Assembly: GCF_030052815.1 (NCBI RefSeq)
Contig: NC_079493.1
Span: forward strand, 118,569,132 to 118,633,131
DNA: 64,000 bases
Source: Hevea brasiliensis
Lineage: Eukaryota > Streptophyta > Magnoliopsida > Malpighiales > Euphorbiaceae
Reading direction: 5' to 3'
Shown: positions 25,039 to 36,176 of the stretch, in pieces
Layout: each line of letters starts with the position of its first letter
How positions within the stretch are numbered: the stretch's first letter is position 1
The notes under the pieces: generated by a model
Database searches by the model: none
What the model was told of the DNA's origin: nothing
What the model saw: only the letters and a program-made list of their open reading frames with translations
Translations under genes and position numbers: made by a program

Positions 25039-25050
25039 TGGTATCAGAGC
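25039..25050 (+). other. Primer-binding site next to the 5' LTR
   Basis: TGGTATCAGAGC lies 4 bases after the LTR end and is complementary to the 3' end of initiator-Met tRNA. The same site occurs again at 25427-25438, next to the element's true leader sequence. Confidence 0.9.
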
Positions 25051-25426
25051 TAGATGCTCCCCCAGTACAGTGTGTCGAGTGAGGACACTCAATTTTTAAG
25101 GAGGAGAAGAGGCCATCGTGAAAGACCAATTGGTATGCCACCGAAGCGGTAAATCATTACTTAGGATGGATGGGAGACCCATCCCACATCAGAATGGGAG
25201 CAGAAAGTAATGATATATAAAATGAGGGAACTAATCACTAGAGGTGTCTTTTGGTGGAATGGCCTGGAGAATTGGAAGAACTCCAGGGTCAAGCGTGCTC
25301 GCTTGAGAGAAATCCTAGAATGGGTGACCCCCTAGGAAGTTCTACATTCTACCTATGGGACAAAACCGTGAGGCTTATGACCAAAGCGAACAATATTTCT
25401 AGTGGTTGGAGCCTAACCATTACAAT
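25051..25426 (+). mobile_element. Cassandra-type TRIM block with 5S rRNA-derived sequence
   Basis: This block is absent from the sister element at 1-6725. Bases 25277-25342 closely follow plant 5S rRNA, including the internal promoter: AGAACTCC, then AAGCGTGCT (box A region), then CTAG.ATGGGTGACC (box C region), then AGGAAGT. The block ends in ACCATTACA (25416-25424), a typical TRIM LTR end, followed by a primer site. A purine stretch GGATGGATGGGAGA (25156-25169) just before CCCATCCCACATC looks like a PPT next to an LTR start. I read this as a primer site plus a Cassandra internal region and its 3' LTR. Cassandra is the known TRIM family whose LTRs carry 5S-derived Pol III promoters. Confidence 0.78.
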
Positions 25427-25438
25427 TGGTATCAGAGC
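25427..25438 (+). other. Second primer-binding site
   Basis: TGGTATCAGAGC is followed by TTAGGCTCCAGATTCATGAG, which matches the leader that directly follows the primer site in the sister copy (reverse complement of about 3790-3812). This is therefore the original leader junction. Confidence 0.85.
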
Positions 25439-25629
25439 TTAGGCTCCAGATTCATGAGGAATATATGTCTAAGGTTTTAAGAAGAGTCTAGTAGGAGTCA
25501 CATGCGGAGAATAGGGTCTACATTCATCTTTGCATTGTCATCATTGCTTCTAGATTCTGCTTCATATAACTGTGTGCAATTATGAGTCTATAGAGTTGTA
25601 TAACATGTTGTTTTGAAATTTGTGGGTTA

Positions 25630-26770
25630 ATGCCGCTGAATTTCAGAAAAACGCATAGAAGCAGAAGAGCTATCACTGCACCAGAATGGGATATGCCAGA
25701 TGAAGTGTCGGCACAGGATGAGGCGCCTACCCCGAGGAGGCAGGGCAAGAGACCTAGAGCTGCTCAAGTGGAAGAGCAACAGCTACTAGTTCAGGAACAA
25801 TCCTTTGTGGCCCAGGGTCCTATGGACCCAATGGTAGCTACCATAGCAGGTTTACAGAGGACCATCGATATGATGACATAGTATATGGTCTACCCTCCAC
25901 AACAGCAGTAGCTCACAGCACCAAAAGTAGAACCTTACAAGCAGATCATCAACTTTAAGAAGTTAGTGCCAGACACTTATGATGTAACAGATGATGCCTA
26001 TTGATTTTTAGATTCACACAGACAAGCAACGGTGGAGCTACAGTTATCAGATAGGAGATTAATATAATGTGTGTAGCGTGTATTGGCACTCATACCTATG
26101 TGGTGGATGTCCGATTATGTGCTTCCCCATATTGAAGGGTTATCTTGGACGCAGTTTGTGGATTTGTTTATTAGCAGATTTGTGCCAGAAAGCTTCAGAG
26201 ATCAGAAGCAGTGGGCCTTTAAGGCCTTAAGGTAGAATGGCAGACCTATAGATGAATATACTTCGAAATTTTTGAAACTGAGTAGGTATGCACCTACAGC
26301 AGTGGCTACAGAGAGCATGAAGGTAAAGAGGTTCCTGAAGGGATTAGACAGAAAATATGCAAACCTGGCTATGTTGTCAGATTAGCTATTTGATATAGTA
26401 GTTGATCGAGCCTTACATATTGAAATCAGCTATGCAGGAGATGACAGAGGAAGGGCAAAGAAGAATAGAGCAGAGGGTTCTTCAGGTGTTCCCTACATGA
26501 ATACTATGGATAGTGGCGGCCAGAGTTATTACAGAGGAAGAATTAGAAACAACAAGAAAAGTGGTTTTAAACACAGATCTCGAGGATTCAGACCAGTGTA
26601 CGGATCCAGTAGTAGTCACAATTCGGGTTATAACAGTTCTGGGTCTGGTTCATGATCCTCCTTGGCACCCTGCACACAGTGTGGAAGAGGACATTCAGGA
26701 TCTTGTATGATAAGTTCAGGAGGATGTTTTTGGTGTGGCCAGCAGGGTCACTTTGCTAGAGAATGCCTTA
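25630..26770 (+). pseudogene. gypsy gag
   Basis: It starts MPLNFRKTHRSRRAI at 25630. The retrotransposon gag domain is at about 26150-26400 (LFISRFVPESFRDQKQWAFK) with internal stops, for example in the tract after KALR. A CCHC zinc knuckle is at about 26728-26770 (CFWCGQQGHFAREC), after another cysteine cluster starting near 26670 (CTQCGRGHSGSC). Several frameshifts and stops mean no intact polyprotein. Confidence 0.85.
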
Positions 26771-27024
26771 TATTCAGTGGGTCACAGATGGGTTCACAGG
26801 GCTCTGTTGCAAACGTTCCTCGTTAATTGTATCCTGGTGCTTCTAGCATGGCGAGCAGTCAGTTCAGTGGCCAACAGAGCCGAGGACAAGGAGGACGTGG
26901 GTTTGGGGGTAGGTCAGAAGGTAAAAGTCAACTTCAGGGTTCTGTAGTGTAAGGTAGGGGTTAGGCTTGGGTTTTCACCTTGACCCACTAGTATGTTCAA
27001 GCTTCCATTGCAGTTGTAGCAGAT

Positions 27025-28140
27025 ATTCTTCTAGTTTGTTCTTATAAAGCTCATGTTTTGATAAATTCGGGTGCTACGCACTCATTTGTCTCTCCCGTTT
27101 TTGCCATAAGGTTGGGTAAGAACACTACAACTTTAGAATGCCCATTGTCTGTAGCTACCCCTCTTAGTAACAACATAGGCATAGATATGGTTTTTCTAGG
27201 TAGCCTAGTGGTAGTGGATGGAAGGATCCTCCCGGCGGACTTGGTTCCTCTACTAGTAATGGATTTTGATGTAATTTTGGGAATGGATTGGGTAGCAACT
27301 CATTATGCCACTTTAGACTGTAGGAACAAAAAGGTATACTTTCATATACCTAGTGTGGAAGAGTTTAGCTTTGATGGTGATAGGAGTGCGGCTCCATATA
27401 ACTTGGTGTCAGCAATTAGTGCCAGGAAGATGTTGAGGCGTGGATCTCAGGGGTATTTGATATTGGTGAGAGACACATCAGTTGAAGGTGTTAATATGGA
27501 GGATGTTAATGTTGTTAGAGAATTTATGGACATTTTTCCTGAGGAGCTTCCAAGGTTGCCCTTAGAAAGAAAAATAGAATCCTGCATAGATATTGTGCTG
27601 GATACAAACCCCATTTTTATGCCACCTTATAGGATGGTACCAGCAGAATTGAATGAGCTAAAGGAGCAGCAACAAGTGCTTCTAGACAAGGGTTTCATAC
27701 GTCCAAGCACTTTATCTTTGGGTGCTCTTGTTCTGTTTGTGAAGAAGAAGGATGGATCCCTAAGATTGTGCATTGATTACAGGCAGCTAAATAAGGTGAC
27801 CATCAAGAATAAATATCCACTTCCTCGGATTGATGACCTGTTCGACTAGTTGCAAGGAGTTAGGTACTTCTCCAAAATAGATCTAAGGTCAGGTTATGAT
27901 AAGCTAAGAATCTAGGGTGAGGATGTGCCCAAGACAGCGTTCAGGACAAGATATGGTCATTATGAGTTCTTGGTGATGTCTTTTGGACTCACTAACACAC
28001 TAGCGGCCTTTATAGACTTGATGAGAAGGGTGTTCAGACCGTTCCTGGACCATTTTGTTATCATATTTATAAATGACATTCTGATATATTCTCGGACCGA
28101 GGAAGAACATGTGTGGCATTTGAGGATGGTGTTGTAGACT
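27025..28140 (+). pseudogene. gypsy protease and reverse transcriptase
   Basis: The protease is at about 27040-27300, with motif [12 protein letters not shown]: the catalytic Asp of DSGA is Asn. RT follows in the same frame to 27849 ([33 protein letters not shown]), then a stop, and again at 27925-28137 ([14 protein letters not shown] and [14 protein letters not shown]). The active-site FIDD is FIND, losing one catalytic Asp. Family function is cleavage of Gag-Pol and RNA-templated DNA synthesis; this copy cannot do either. Confidence 0.9.
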
Positions 28141-28198
28141 TTGAGGGAGCACCAACTGTATGCAAAATTTTTAAAATGCGAATTCTGGCTACAGATTT

Positions 28199-28963
28199 TT
28201 GGGACACGTAGTTTCTAGTGAAGGTATTCAAGTAGATCCCAAGAAAGTTGAGGCAGTAACTGATTGGCTTAGGCCTATAACCGTCACTGAAGTACAAAGT
28301 TTTTTAGGTCTGGTAGGTTATTATAGGAGTTTTGTGCATAACTTCTCCAGGATAGTAGCACCCCTAACTAAGCTAACTCAGAAGAATGTTCCGTTCATCT
28401 GGATTGATGAATGTGAGGAGAGTTTCCAGAAGCTTAAGGAATGTTTAACTACAGCCCCTGTGTTGACATTATCGATAAGTGGTGAAGGATATACTGTGTG
28501 TTGTGATGCCTCAAGAGTTGGATTGGGGTGTGTTTTAATACAACATAGAAAGGTAGTGGCTTATGCATCAAGGCAGCTTAAGAGGCAAGAGCAGAACTAC
28601 CCCACCTATGATTTGGAAATGACGGCTGTGGTATTTGCATTGAAGATCTATAGACATTATTTGTATAGTGAAGTGTGCGAGATATACACCGACCATAAGA
28701 GTTTGAAGTACATCTTCCAATAGAGGGATTTAAACTTAAGGCAGAGGAGATGGATGGAGCTTTTGAAGAACTATGATTGTAGCATCCAAAATCATCCTGG
28801 GAAGGCCAATGTGGTAGCAAATGCTCTAAGCAGAAAATCTTCCAGCAACTTGGTGCACATATCAGCAGAAAGGAGATCGTTGATTCAGGAAATACATGAG
28901 TTGATGGATCAAAGTATGATATTGGATATTTTAGATGAGGGGGTACTATTGGTCCATTTTTAA
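28199..28963 (+). pseudogene. gypsy RT connection and RNase H
   Basis: Frame 28199-28723 carries [19 protein letters not shown], the connection domain ([18 protein letters not shown]) and RNase H ([33 protein letters not shown]). After a stop at 28723, the C-terminal part [15 protein letters not shown] follows at 28754-28963. Catalytic residues such as CDAS and YTDH are still visible. Confidence 0.9.
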
Positions 28964-28969
28964 GTAAGA

Positions 28970-29917
28970 CCAGACCTGCGAGACAAAATTAGAGTTTCCC
29001 AGCACAGAGACCCACAATTGATGAACATTATAAAAAGAGTACAGCAGGGTGAAGGTTGTGAATTTGGATTTGCTAATAATGGTGCTCTTATGTAAGGTTC
29101 CAGGATATGTGTGCTCGACGTGGACAACCTCAGGAATGGGATCATGCAAGAGGCACACTATACACCCTACAATGTCCATCCAGGCTCCACCAAGATGTAC
29201 CATGATGTGAAAGATAGCTACTGGTGGAATGGCATGAAGAGAGACATAGCAGACTTTGTGTCCAAGTTATTAACCTGTCAGAGGGTGAAATTTGAACACC
29301 AAAGGCCATCAAGAAAGCTACAGGAGATCCCTATCTCAGAGTGAAAGTGGGAAATGATTACCATAGACTTTGTAATTGGGTTGCATCATACCATGCGGGG
29401 ATATGATTCGATATGGGTAATTGTGGATCGTCTGACTAAATCAAGTCATTTCTTGCCTATGCGAACCACCTATTCTGTTGCACAAAACTCTAAGCTCTAT
29501 ATTCGAGAAATAGTCAGATTGCATAGAGTTCCTACTTTCATAATATCTGACAGATGGCCCCAGTTCACTTCTCGATTTTGGAGAAAGTTGCAGGAGGCAC
29601 TTGGCATACAGTTAAGCTTTAGTACCGCCTTTCACCCTCAGACAAATGGGCAGTCTAAAAGGACAATTCAGACAATGAAAGATATACTTTGTATGTGTGT
29701 CCTGGATTTTAGAGGTCAATGGGATGATCAGCTATCCTTGGTAGAGTTTGCCTATAACAACAGCTATCATTCCAGTATCGGGATGGCACCTTATGAGGCA
29801 CTGCATGGTAGAAAGTGTAGGTCTCCTCTGTGTTGGATGGAAATAGGAGAAGTAAGGGTGCATGATGTAGACCTAGTACAATACACTTCTGAGATAGTTC
29901 CTTTAATCAGGGAATGA
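28970..29917 (+). pseudogene. gypsy integrase
   Basis: The zinc-binding HHCC part is at 29135-29285 (AHYTPYNVHPGSTKMYHDV, LLTCQRVK; the first C-x2-C position is altered). The DDE core is at 29354-29917 with ITIDFVIGLH, the second Asp in IISDR, and GQSKRTIQT where the catalytic Glu of GQSERTIQT is Lys. A stop at 29342 separates the two halves. The loss of Glu would abolish strand transfer. Confidence 0.9.
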
Positions 29918-30405
29918 TTGAAAATAACTTTCAGTAGGCAGAAGAGTTATACAGATCTTAGACGGAGGGATGTAGAGTTTGCAGTAGGCGATTACGTATT
30001 CCTTAAGGTCTCTTCGATGAAAAGAGTTATGAGATTTAGAAAGAATGGCAAGTTGGCACCTCGATATATTGGACCTTTTGAGCTTACTGACAGAGTCAGA
30101 GCAGTTGCCTATTGATTGGAGTTACCACCCATCATTTCTCATGTCCACCCTGTGTTTCACATCTCCATGCTCAGGAAATACATACTTAATCCTTCTCATG
30201 TGCTGCAACCGGATACAGTAGAGTTGAATGAAGACTTGACTTTCGAGGAGCAGCCAATAGCCATAGTAGACTACCAAGTAGACAGCTAAAGTAAAAATAG
30301 ATCCCTATGGTTAAGGTTTTGTAGAGGAGCCAATCAGTAGAAGAATACACCTGGGAGTCAGAGCGGGACATGCATAGCAAGTACCCTTATTTGTTTAATA
30401 TGCAA
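29918..30405 (+). pseudogene. Integrase C-terminus and chromodomain-like tail
   Basis: 29918-30115 reads KVSSMKRVMRF, GKLAPRYIGPFEL. It is followed, after stops and a frame change, by HPVFHISMLRKYI and EEQPIAIVDYQV, and then VEEYTWESERDMHSKYPYLF at about 30340-30400, which is the end of a plant chromovirus chromodomain. In live relatives this tail guides insertion towards particular chromatin. Confidence 0.82.
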
Positions 30406-30455
30406 TTCTGTTCTTTTATTATGCCTTGTGTAAAATTCGATGACGAATTTTCTGT

Positions 30456-30468
30456 AAGGGGGGAAGAA
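30456..30468 (+). other. Polypurine tract
   Basis: AAGGGGGGAAGAA lies directly before the 3' LTR, the position and composition expected for plus-strand DNA priming. Confidence 0.85.
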
Positions 30469-32953
30469 TATAACACCCCTAATTTTTAAATTACTTATTT
30501 TATGGGTCAATATTAATATTTTATTTTATTAAAATTTTGGAAAATTATTTGAAATTTTTTTGAATTTTAGAAATCGAGTTTGATTTTTCAAAATCAATAA
30601 ACTTTGTTAATTTTTACAAATTAATTTAAAGACCACGTGACAAAAGTAAAAATATATTTAGACTCTATAAATTTTTATGAGTTTTTTGAATTTTTGGGCC
30701 TCGTTTTTTATCCTAAGGTAGAGTAAAAAATTTAATTTTAAGTATTTTAAATCGAACCAGCCGAATCGAACTAGATCGAGTCAGACCAGTCGAATCGGAC
30801 TGGCCCTCTCCTTTTTCCTCCCCTCCCGCGTCGTGCCCGATACCTTCCCCTTCCCATTGCGATTTCTCTCTCCTCCCTCCTCTCCTCGCCGGCCAGCCAC
30901 CACCCCTCCTTCCCCAGCTCACCAGCGCACCTCTAGAGACCTCCCCCACGGTCGAATGCCACTCGAGTGGCCAGAAAAGCGAGCACGAAGCTCCTTCAAT
31001 GCGCCATGCGACTTCTCTTTTTCCTGGCTAAAATCTAGTCGATCCGGCTACTGATTGGACCGAGTCTTGTCCCAAAACCCATCTGCACCTCAAGAGCTTT
31101 CCATAGACACCAAGAACACAAAAATCCATTGAGTAATTTATCCAATTTTTGCCTGAAAAGTTTTAGTCAATTTTGACTTTTGGATTAGATTTTCTCGCAA
31201 ACTATGAACCCCACAAAAAATCTGAGAGTACCGGAGTGCTCCTCTCTACGAGAGTTTTGCGGCAATACCCATTTCAAAATTTTTCGACACCTTTTTCCTG
31301 TGGATCACATGGAACTCGTAGTATTTTTTCAGGCATTAAATGAGCTTAATAAATTTCATAAAAATTATGTACTAACCCCCATGTTATGGGCTTCACCTAG
31401 GTACATTTGATTCGCTGAAATTCGACTATCAATCGGGTTTACATTTTCGGCCTGGACAGACTGGCGGTCAAAGCTACTTCAGAATCGGGTCAAGATTATA
31501 AGCTATCCCACCATTTTCAGACGTCCCGGATACATTTTGAGTATCAAAATTGGCGTAAGTAAGTTTGAACCCTAAGTTTCTTTAATTATTTAGTTTCGGG
31601 TTTAGATTAAAAATCCATAAAATGTTCGTGAGTAGTTAGAAAATTATAATTCCTTTTGTATTAGCTTAGTAATATTGCTAAAGACAGCGGGATAAAATTT
31701 TAGAATTTTTAGAACTCATTTGGGTAGTTTTTACAAAACGGGTTAGTTGTAAGGGTTAAATTATAATCTTCCAAAATTGTGACTTTGACTGTTTGGATGA
31801 GCCCAGGAGGGGCCATGTGATGTGATTGAGATATAATTGTGTGATTTGTGGATATAGAAGTGTATGTTGAGCCCTTTTGCAAAATGGGTAGATCCTAGGT
31901 ATAGGAGAAACTCTGCCGAATTTTTGGTACAACTTAATGTGTCTTTGATGCTTTTTAAGCTTATATTGAGTTAGTTATTTTAATTAATTGTAATATAATT
32001 CTCAGGTGAGCTAGGACAGCCTTCCTCCTCCGTCCAGCCACCACAGTGACCTCGGTTTACGTCTGTGAGTAAAATATTGATTTTAATTATAATTTTAATA
32101 TTATTATATGTTCAGGCATGCCCATGTATCACTTATAAATATATATTTATGTAGTTAAATACTAGGCACGTTTTTTATTACATCTTTATTTGATGAAATG
32201 CTGTGGATGTTGTTTTATGGTAATTTGAAGCAGTGTGCGTGTGTTGGCGTGCATGTGCTGTGTGATATTAGATATGGATATGACAAGTAGACGTGGTTGG
32301 AGCTTAACTCGCTGAGACCCGATCCTTTTATGGATAAGCCGAGGTAGGCACGGCTCGAGATGATCTCACTAACCCTCGCATTTGGTCTATTAAGAGAAAG
32401 TCCGGCTTGAGATGTACTCGTTGGCAAAGGTTGGATTAAGAGAGCTGTATAGGAAATCAGCTCCCATATATGTACTGTTTGAATATTATGTGAGTGTGTG
32501 AGTGCTCCAAATTACCTTTTTGTTATTTATGATGTGATTTATATGAAAACTATGAAGGTATTGTATTCCACTATTTAGGATGCATTAGCTTTAAATAGCT
32601 ATAGAAATTATACTTAAAATCGATATTTTACGCTCTGAGTCAAACGCTCACTCCTGTTCATTTATTTTTCCAGGATACAGTAAGTCCTTTATTGAGTTTG
32701 ACCTGCTCTCTTCTTCACAGGGCTACTATCGGCATTTAATTGTGTTTTGTTCTTTTATTCTGTTCTATAACTTAACATGTATTATTATTATTAGTGATGT
32801 ATTCATTTAGATCTGTTATGTATGTATTAACTAGTACTGTAAGCATGATATATGAGTATGCATGGATGATCATTGAGTTGAGTGAGGGAGCAAAGCTCCC
32901 ATTTGAATTAGTATTGTTATGAGTAGGTGGAGGGTGAGCTGAGCTCCCCAAAT

Positions 32954-33008
<55 letters not shown>

Positions 33009-33209
33009 ACTTACAGGTCGGGTGAGTCAAAAACTCTCCGTTGAATGATTTATATTATGGCCGGACTCTGTCCGGTTAATTTCTTGAAATTTGGCTCAAT
33101 ATGAGTCTTAGGATTGGATTAAGGAATAATTAGACTTACTATGAGTCTCAGGGGCTTTACGCTGGCCCAGGTCTTAGTGCCGGTCTAACCAATAGATTAG
33201 ATCGTGACA
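30469..33209 (+). repeat. 3' LTR of the gypsy element
   Basis: This is the direct repeat of 22318-25034, ending GATCGTGACA. Its first dinucleotide is TA instead of TG. It carries an expanded TA microsatellite at about 32957-33005 where the 5' LTR has only a short run at about 24820. Many substitutions separate the two LTRs. Confidence 0.93.
32957..33005. repeat. (TA)n microsatellite inside the 3' LTR
   Basis: An uninterrupted TA run of about 48 bases. The corresponding 5' LTR position has a run of only about 12 bases. Confidence 0.9.
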
Positions 33210-33700
33210 ATAAATTTATATAATTTTACTAAATATAAAACTAATAAATGAGTGTATACTGTATTAGATATATAAAGCAATAAATAAGATAATTGAATAA
33301 CTATTTAAAGTTATTTATATGTAGGTTTTGATTGTTTTAAAGGAAATATTTTTTAAAAAAATATTTTTCATATATTTTAGTGCTCAAAGTATTTAAGAAA
33401 ATAAATTAATAGAGAATTTTTTTTAATTAAAAAAATAAATTATTTTTAACCAAAATAACTTCCTTCTTTCAAGATAATAAGTCGTTTTTATTTTTTAAAT
33501 TTTAATAATTTTATTAAAATATAAAAAATATTTATGTAAATACATATTATTGTTTTAATTTTATAATTAAATAATAAAAAATATTTTTATAAAAAATATT
33601 TTTTATATATAAATTATTATTTTAAAATAATAATTTTAGGATTTTTATTACCTTAGATTATTCAAGACTACGTAGTTTTGTGAACTTAAGAAACCTAAAA
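33210..33700. other. AT-rich spacer upstream of RPC6
   Basis: No gene. Bases 33340-33620 carry A/T-rich text (AAATATTTTTTAAAAAAATA-like) that resembles 38930-39060 and 46730-46990, possibly a decayed MITE family. Confidence 0.45.
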
Positions 33701-33958
33701 CGCTCATTAGTTCTCTTATTTCTTTTCCATATTTCCACTGAGCTTCCCACATACAACTCGTTTCCCGGTCATCATTTTTGGGTTGACATCGGTCACTTCG
33801 CCGAGTGGTGAACGAGTGCCTACCTTCTGGTTATTCTTTTCTCCCTTGCCGTCGACGGTTGTTGCTGTCTTGGTGCGAGTTTGAGTATTTGTGCTGCTGC
33901 TATCCTCCACGCAGCTTGCCTTTCGGATTCTTTGTGCTGCTGCCCTTCACGACCTCAG

Positions 33959-34443
33959 GTTCGTTTTTTTTTTTTTTTTTTCCCTTTTTTGATTGGTAAA
34001 TACCCACTGAAATTGATGAAATTGGGCAATAATGGTTGAGATTTGTGTATTTTTTCCTGGGTTAACGTTGGAGATTATGGTGGGAAGAGAAGATGACTTG
34101 GGGGTTCTCCCAACTGCTGCATATATATCTCCATCTTTGAAGCCTTCTTAATTATTATGCTGATTTTTTCTTAAAATTTGCTGCTTTATCTTTTCAGTTG
34201 TGTTTGTTTTATTGTGAAACTTATGAGTCTTTTGAATCAGATTGTAATTAAATAGCAAGTTGTATGATTTATTTCATGAAATCAGTCTGTGTTTTATTGT
34301 AATTAGAGTATGCAAGCAGTTGCCAAGGCCATTTATGTGAATGTTGGAATTTCTAATCTAACTGCTCCTCACAGGAGAAGTGTTCTGAAATTGCTTTTTG
34401 TTGTACCATATATAATAATTATGTTTGCTGTTCCTTTGAATAG
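33959..34443 (+). other. Probable 5' UTR intron of RPC6
   Basis: CCTCAG|GTTCG at 33958/33959 and a TTTGAATAG acceptor ending at 34443, two bases before the start codon, suggest a leader exon at about 33700-33958 spliced to the coding exon. This is inferred from splice motifs and the gene-like composition of the leader; no transcript was available. Confidence 0.55.
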
Positions 34444-34445
34444 GA

Positions 34446-35156
34446 ATGAGTCGATTACAGGGACAAAAACGAAAACAGACAGATTCAAATTCTCCAGCTC
34501 AATCTCTGACGGAACAAGAACGTATACTCTATAATGTGATACGAAGCAAACAAGATATGGGCATCTGGACACGAGACATGAAAAGAGAAACTAACCTTCC
34601 AGACAATGTGGTTAATAAATCACTAAAGGTACTTCAGGCCAAGAATTTGATAAAAGAGGTGGTAAACATCCAAAATAAGGGGAGGAAGCATTACATGGCA
34701 ACAGAATTTGAACCATCAAAGGAAATCACTGGAGGGGCATGGTATGTTGAAGGGAACCTTGATACAGAGTTTATACAGATTCTGAAAGAGCAGTGCACAA
34801 AGCAAATATACAAGCTGAAAGTTGCCACATTAGAGGGAGTTACAGACTCTATCAAAAGGAGTGGAGTCTTGAATGTTGAGTTAACAAAGCAGCAAATTGA
34901 TGAAATTTTGAAGGCGTTAGTTTTGGACAATGAGATCATAGAACTTAAGAGTAATGGCATGGGTGAATTTGCTTCTATTCCAGTTGGCAAAATTTGTTAT
35001 AAATGCATTAGTAAAGGGAACATTGGAGGGGAACCAAGGACTGGGGCAATGGCTTCTATACCATGTGGAGTTTGTCCACGGATACGTCAATGTACACCTG
35101 ATGGCATCATCTCTCCTCAAACTTGTGTCTACTATAGCAAGTGGTTGGATTTTTAA
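34446..35156 (+). CDS. RPC6: DNA-directed RNA polymerase III subunit RPC6 (RPC34)
   Basis: A single coding exon of 236 residues. It starts MSRLQGQKRKQTD. The first winged helix covers about residues 20-85 (LTEQERILYNVIRSKQDMGI, LPDNVVNKSLKVLQAKNLIK, KHYMATEF). The second covers about 95-170 (GGAWYVEGNLDTEFIQIL, LTKQQIDEILKAL). The C-terminus has four cysteines, Cys207, Cys210, Cys216 and Cys227, spaced C-x2-C-x5-C-x10-C, as in the iron-sulphur site of the animal protein. In Pol III, RPC6 joins RPC3 and RPC7 in the subcomplex that contacts TFIIIB and opens promoters of tRNA and 5S genes. The plant form is shorter than the human protein (about 316 residues). The start is supported by the spliced leader just upstream. 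Confidence 0.95.
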   Translation: MSRLQGQKRKQTDSNSPAQSLTEQERILYNVIRSKQDMGIWTRDMKRETNLPDNVVNKSLKVLQAKNLIKEVVNIQNKGRKHYMATEFEPSKEITGGAWYVEGNLDTEFIQILKEQCTKQIYKLKVATLEGVTDSIKRSGVLNVELTKQQIDEILKALVLDNEIIELKSNGMGEFASIPVGKICYKCISKGNIGGEPRTGAMASIPCGVCPRIRQCTPDGIISPQTCVYYSKWLDF

Positions 35157-36176
35157 TTTGATTGTTTCAGCTAAAAAAATTCAGGCATGGTTTTGCATAT
35201 TTAATCACCCCCAAAGTTTCATTTAATGGATACCATCAATAGTCTCTTGAGTGATTGAAACATTTAGTATGGCTTCTTGAGAGTTTTCTCCCCATTTTGT
35301 TTTTCTGTATTTATGGTTGATTGGAATGCAATGCTATTATGCCTATCATTCTCAGTCTTGACACATTGGTCTGTTTGATTGAACATTGAAGTTTCACCTT
35401 AGTCTCCCAGCAGTTGCAATAAAATTTTGTTGCAATACTTTCTTTGCTCTTTGGGTGATGTGGGTTAGATGCTGCTGTTTTTATGTTAAATCTGAAGGAT
35501 ATCAACCTGATCATGATTCTATTTAGCTAAAGGAATTATGCATTATTTAGAATTGGAGGTTCTGATAAGAGCTTTGACAAATCTTCTGACTGATGAACTA
35601 ATGATAAGCACATCACTGATATCTCTTTGGATCGGCTGGCATCTAGGCTACTTTTGGGTAATCAGGGATGCTAAATCAATATTATTTTATTTTACAAGTG
35701 GCCGCTAAACAACATGGAAAATTAAGCATTGCATAGTTCAATAACTTTCCAATCGATTGACGTGTTTATTGAGAAGCCACAAAAGTCCTAATCATTCTTC
35801 CAGATAAAGATACATTCTCTTGAAAGAAAGCAGCACTAACCGCTAAAGTTGCAAACTTCCTCTCAAAGTAGGTCGATTTGTTCGTTTCCCAGCCTGGATT
35901 CTATACATGGAGGCTTAAATAATAAGAAATTTTTTTAATTTTGCAGTTGGAAATTACCAAGAACAGCCCACTAAAAGTGGCATTTCCTTTTGCGCTCAGG
36001 ACAATCCATAATTCACATGTCTATTAGAAGAAATTAAAAGACTTATATACCCTTGTTTGCTGGAAAGTTCTTTGATTTATAGTCATAGTGTGCCACGCTG
36101 CTACGGGAACTTGGAACCTATCCGGACTCCAGTGTCTCAGACGCGGTCTTCGTCTCTCCCTCTCTGATCAGTTCAG
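35157..36176. other. RPC6 3' region and ATS3 promoter
   Basis: No additional gene is supported. The first part has 3' UTR-like T-rich sequence. Bases 36060-36176 are the probable promoter/leader of the ATS3-like gene. Confidence 0.5.

Larger units (their letters stand above)
22318..33209 (+). mobile_element. Full-length chromodomain Ty3/gypsy retrotransposon (Tekay-like), decayed
   Basis: Two long LTRs, 22318-25034 and 30469-33209, bracket gag, protease, RT, RNase H, integrase and a C-terminal chromodomain-like tail. A Met-tRNA primer site follows the first LTR and a polypurine tract precedes the second. The LTRs begin TGTAACACCC (TATAACACCC in the 3' copy) and end TGACA. The flanking 5 bases are AAAAA and ATAAA, so the target duplication is at best imperfect. 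The LTRs differ at many sites and coding parts carry many stops, so the insertion is old. An extra 390-bp block resembling a Cassandra element lies between the 5' LTR and gag. The gene order and tail suggest the Tekay/Del chromovirus lineage. Confidence 0.93.

Noticed and set aside
25277..25342. A genuine 5S rRNA gene
   Set aside because: Only the internal and 3' part resembles 5S. The 5' third is absent and the segment is embedded in a TRIM-type LTR, as in Cassandra elements.
22313..33214. Target-site duplication of the full gypsy element
   Set aside because: Flanks AAAAA and ATAAA differ at one base in AT-rich DNA, so the duplication cannot be claimed with confidence.
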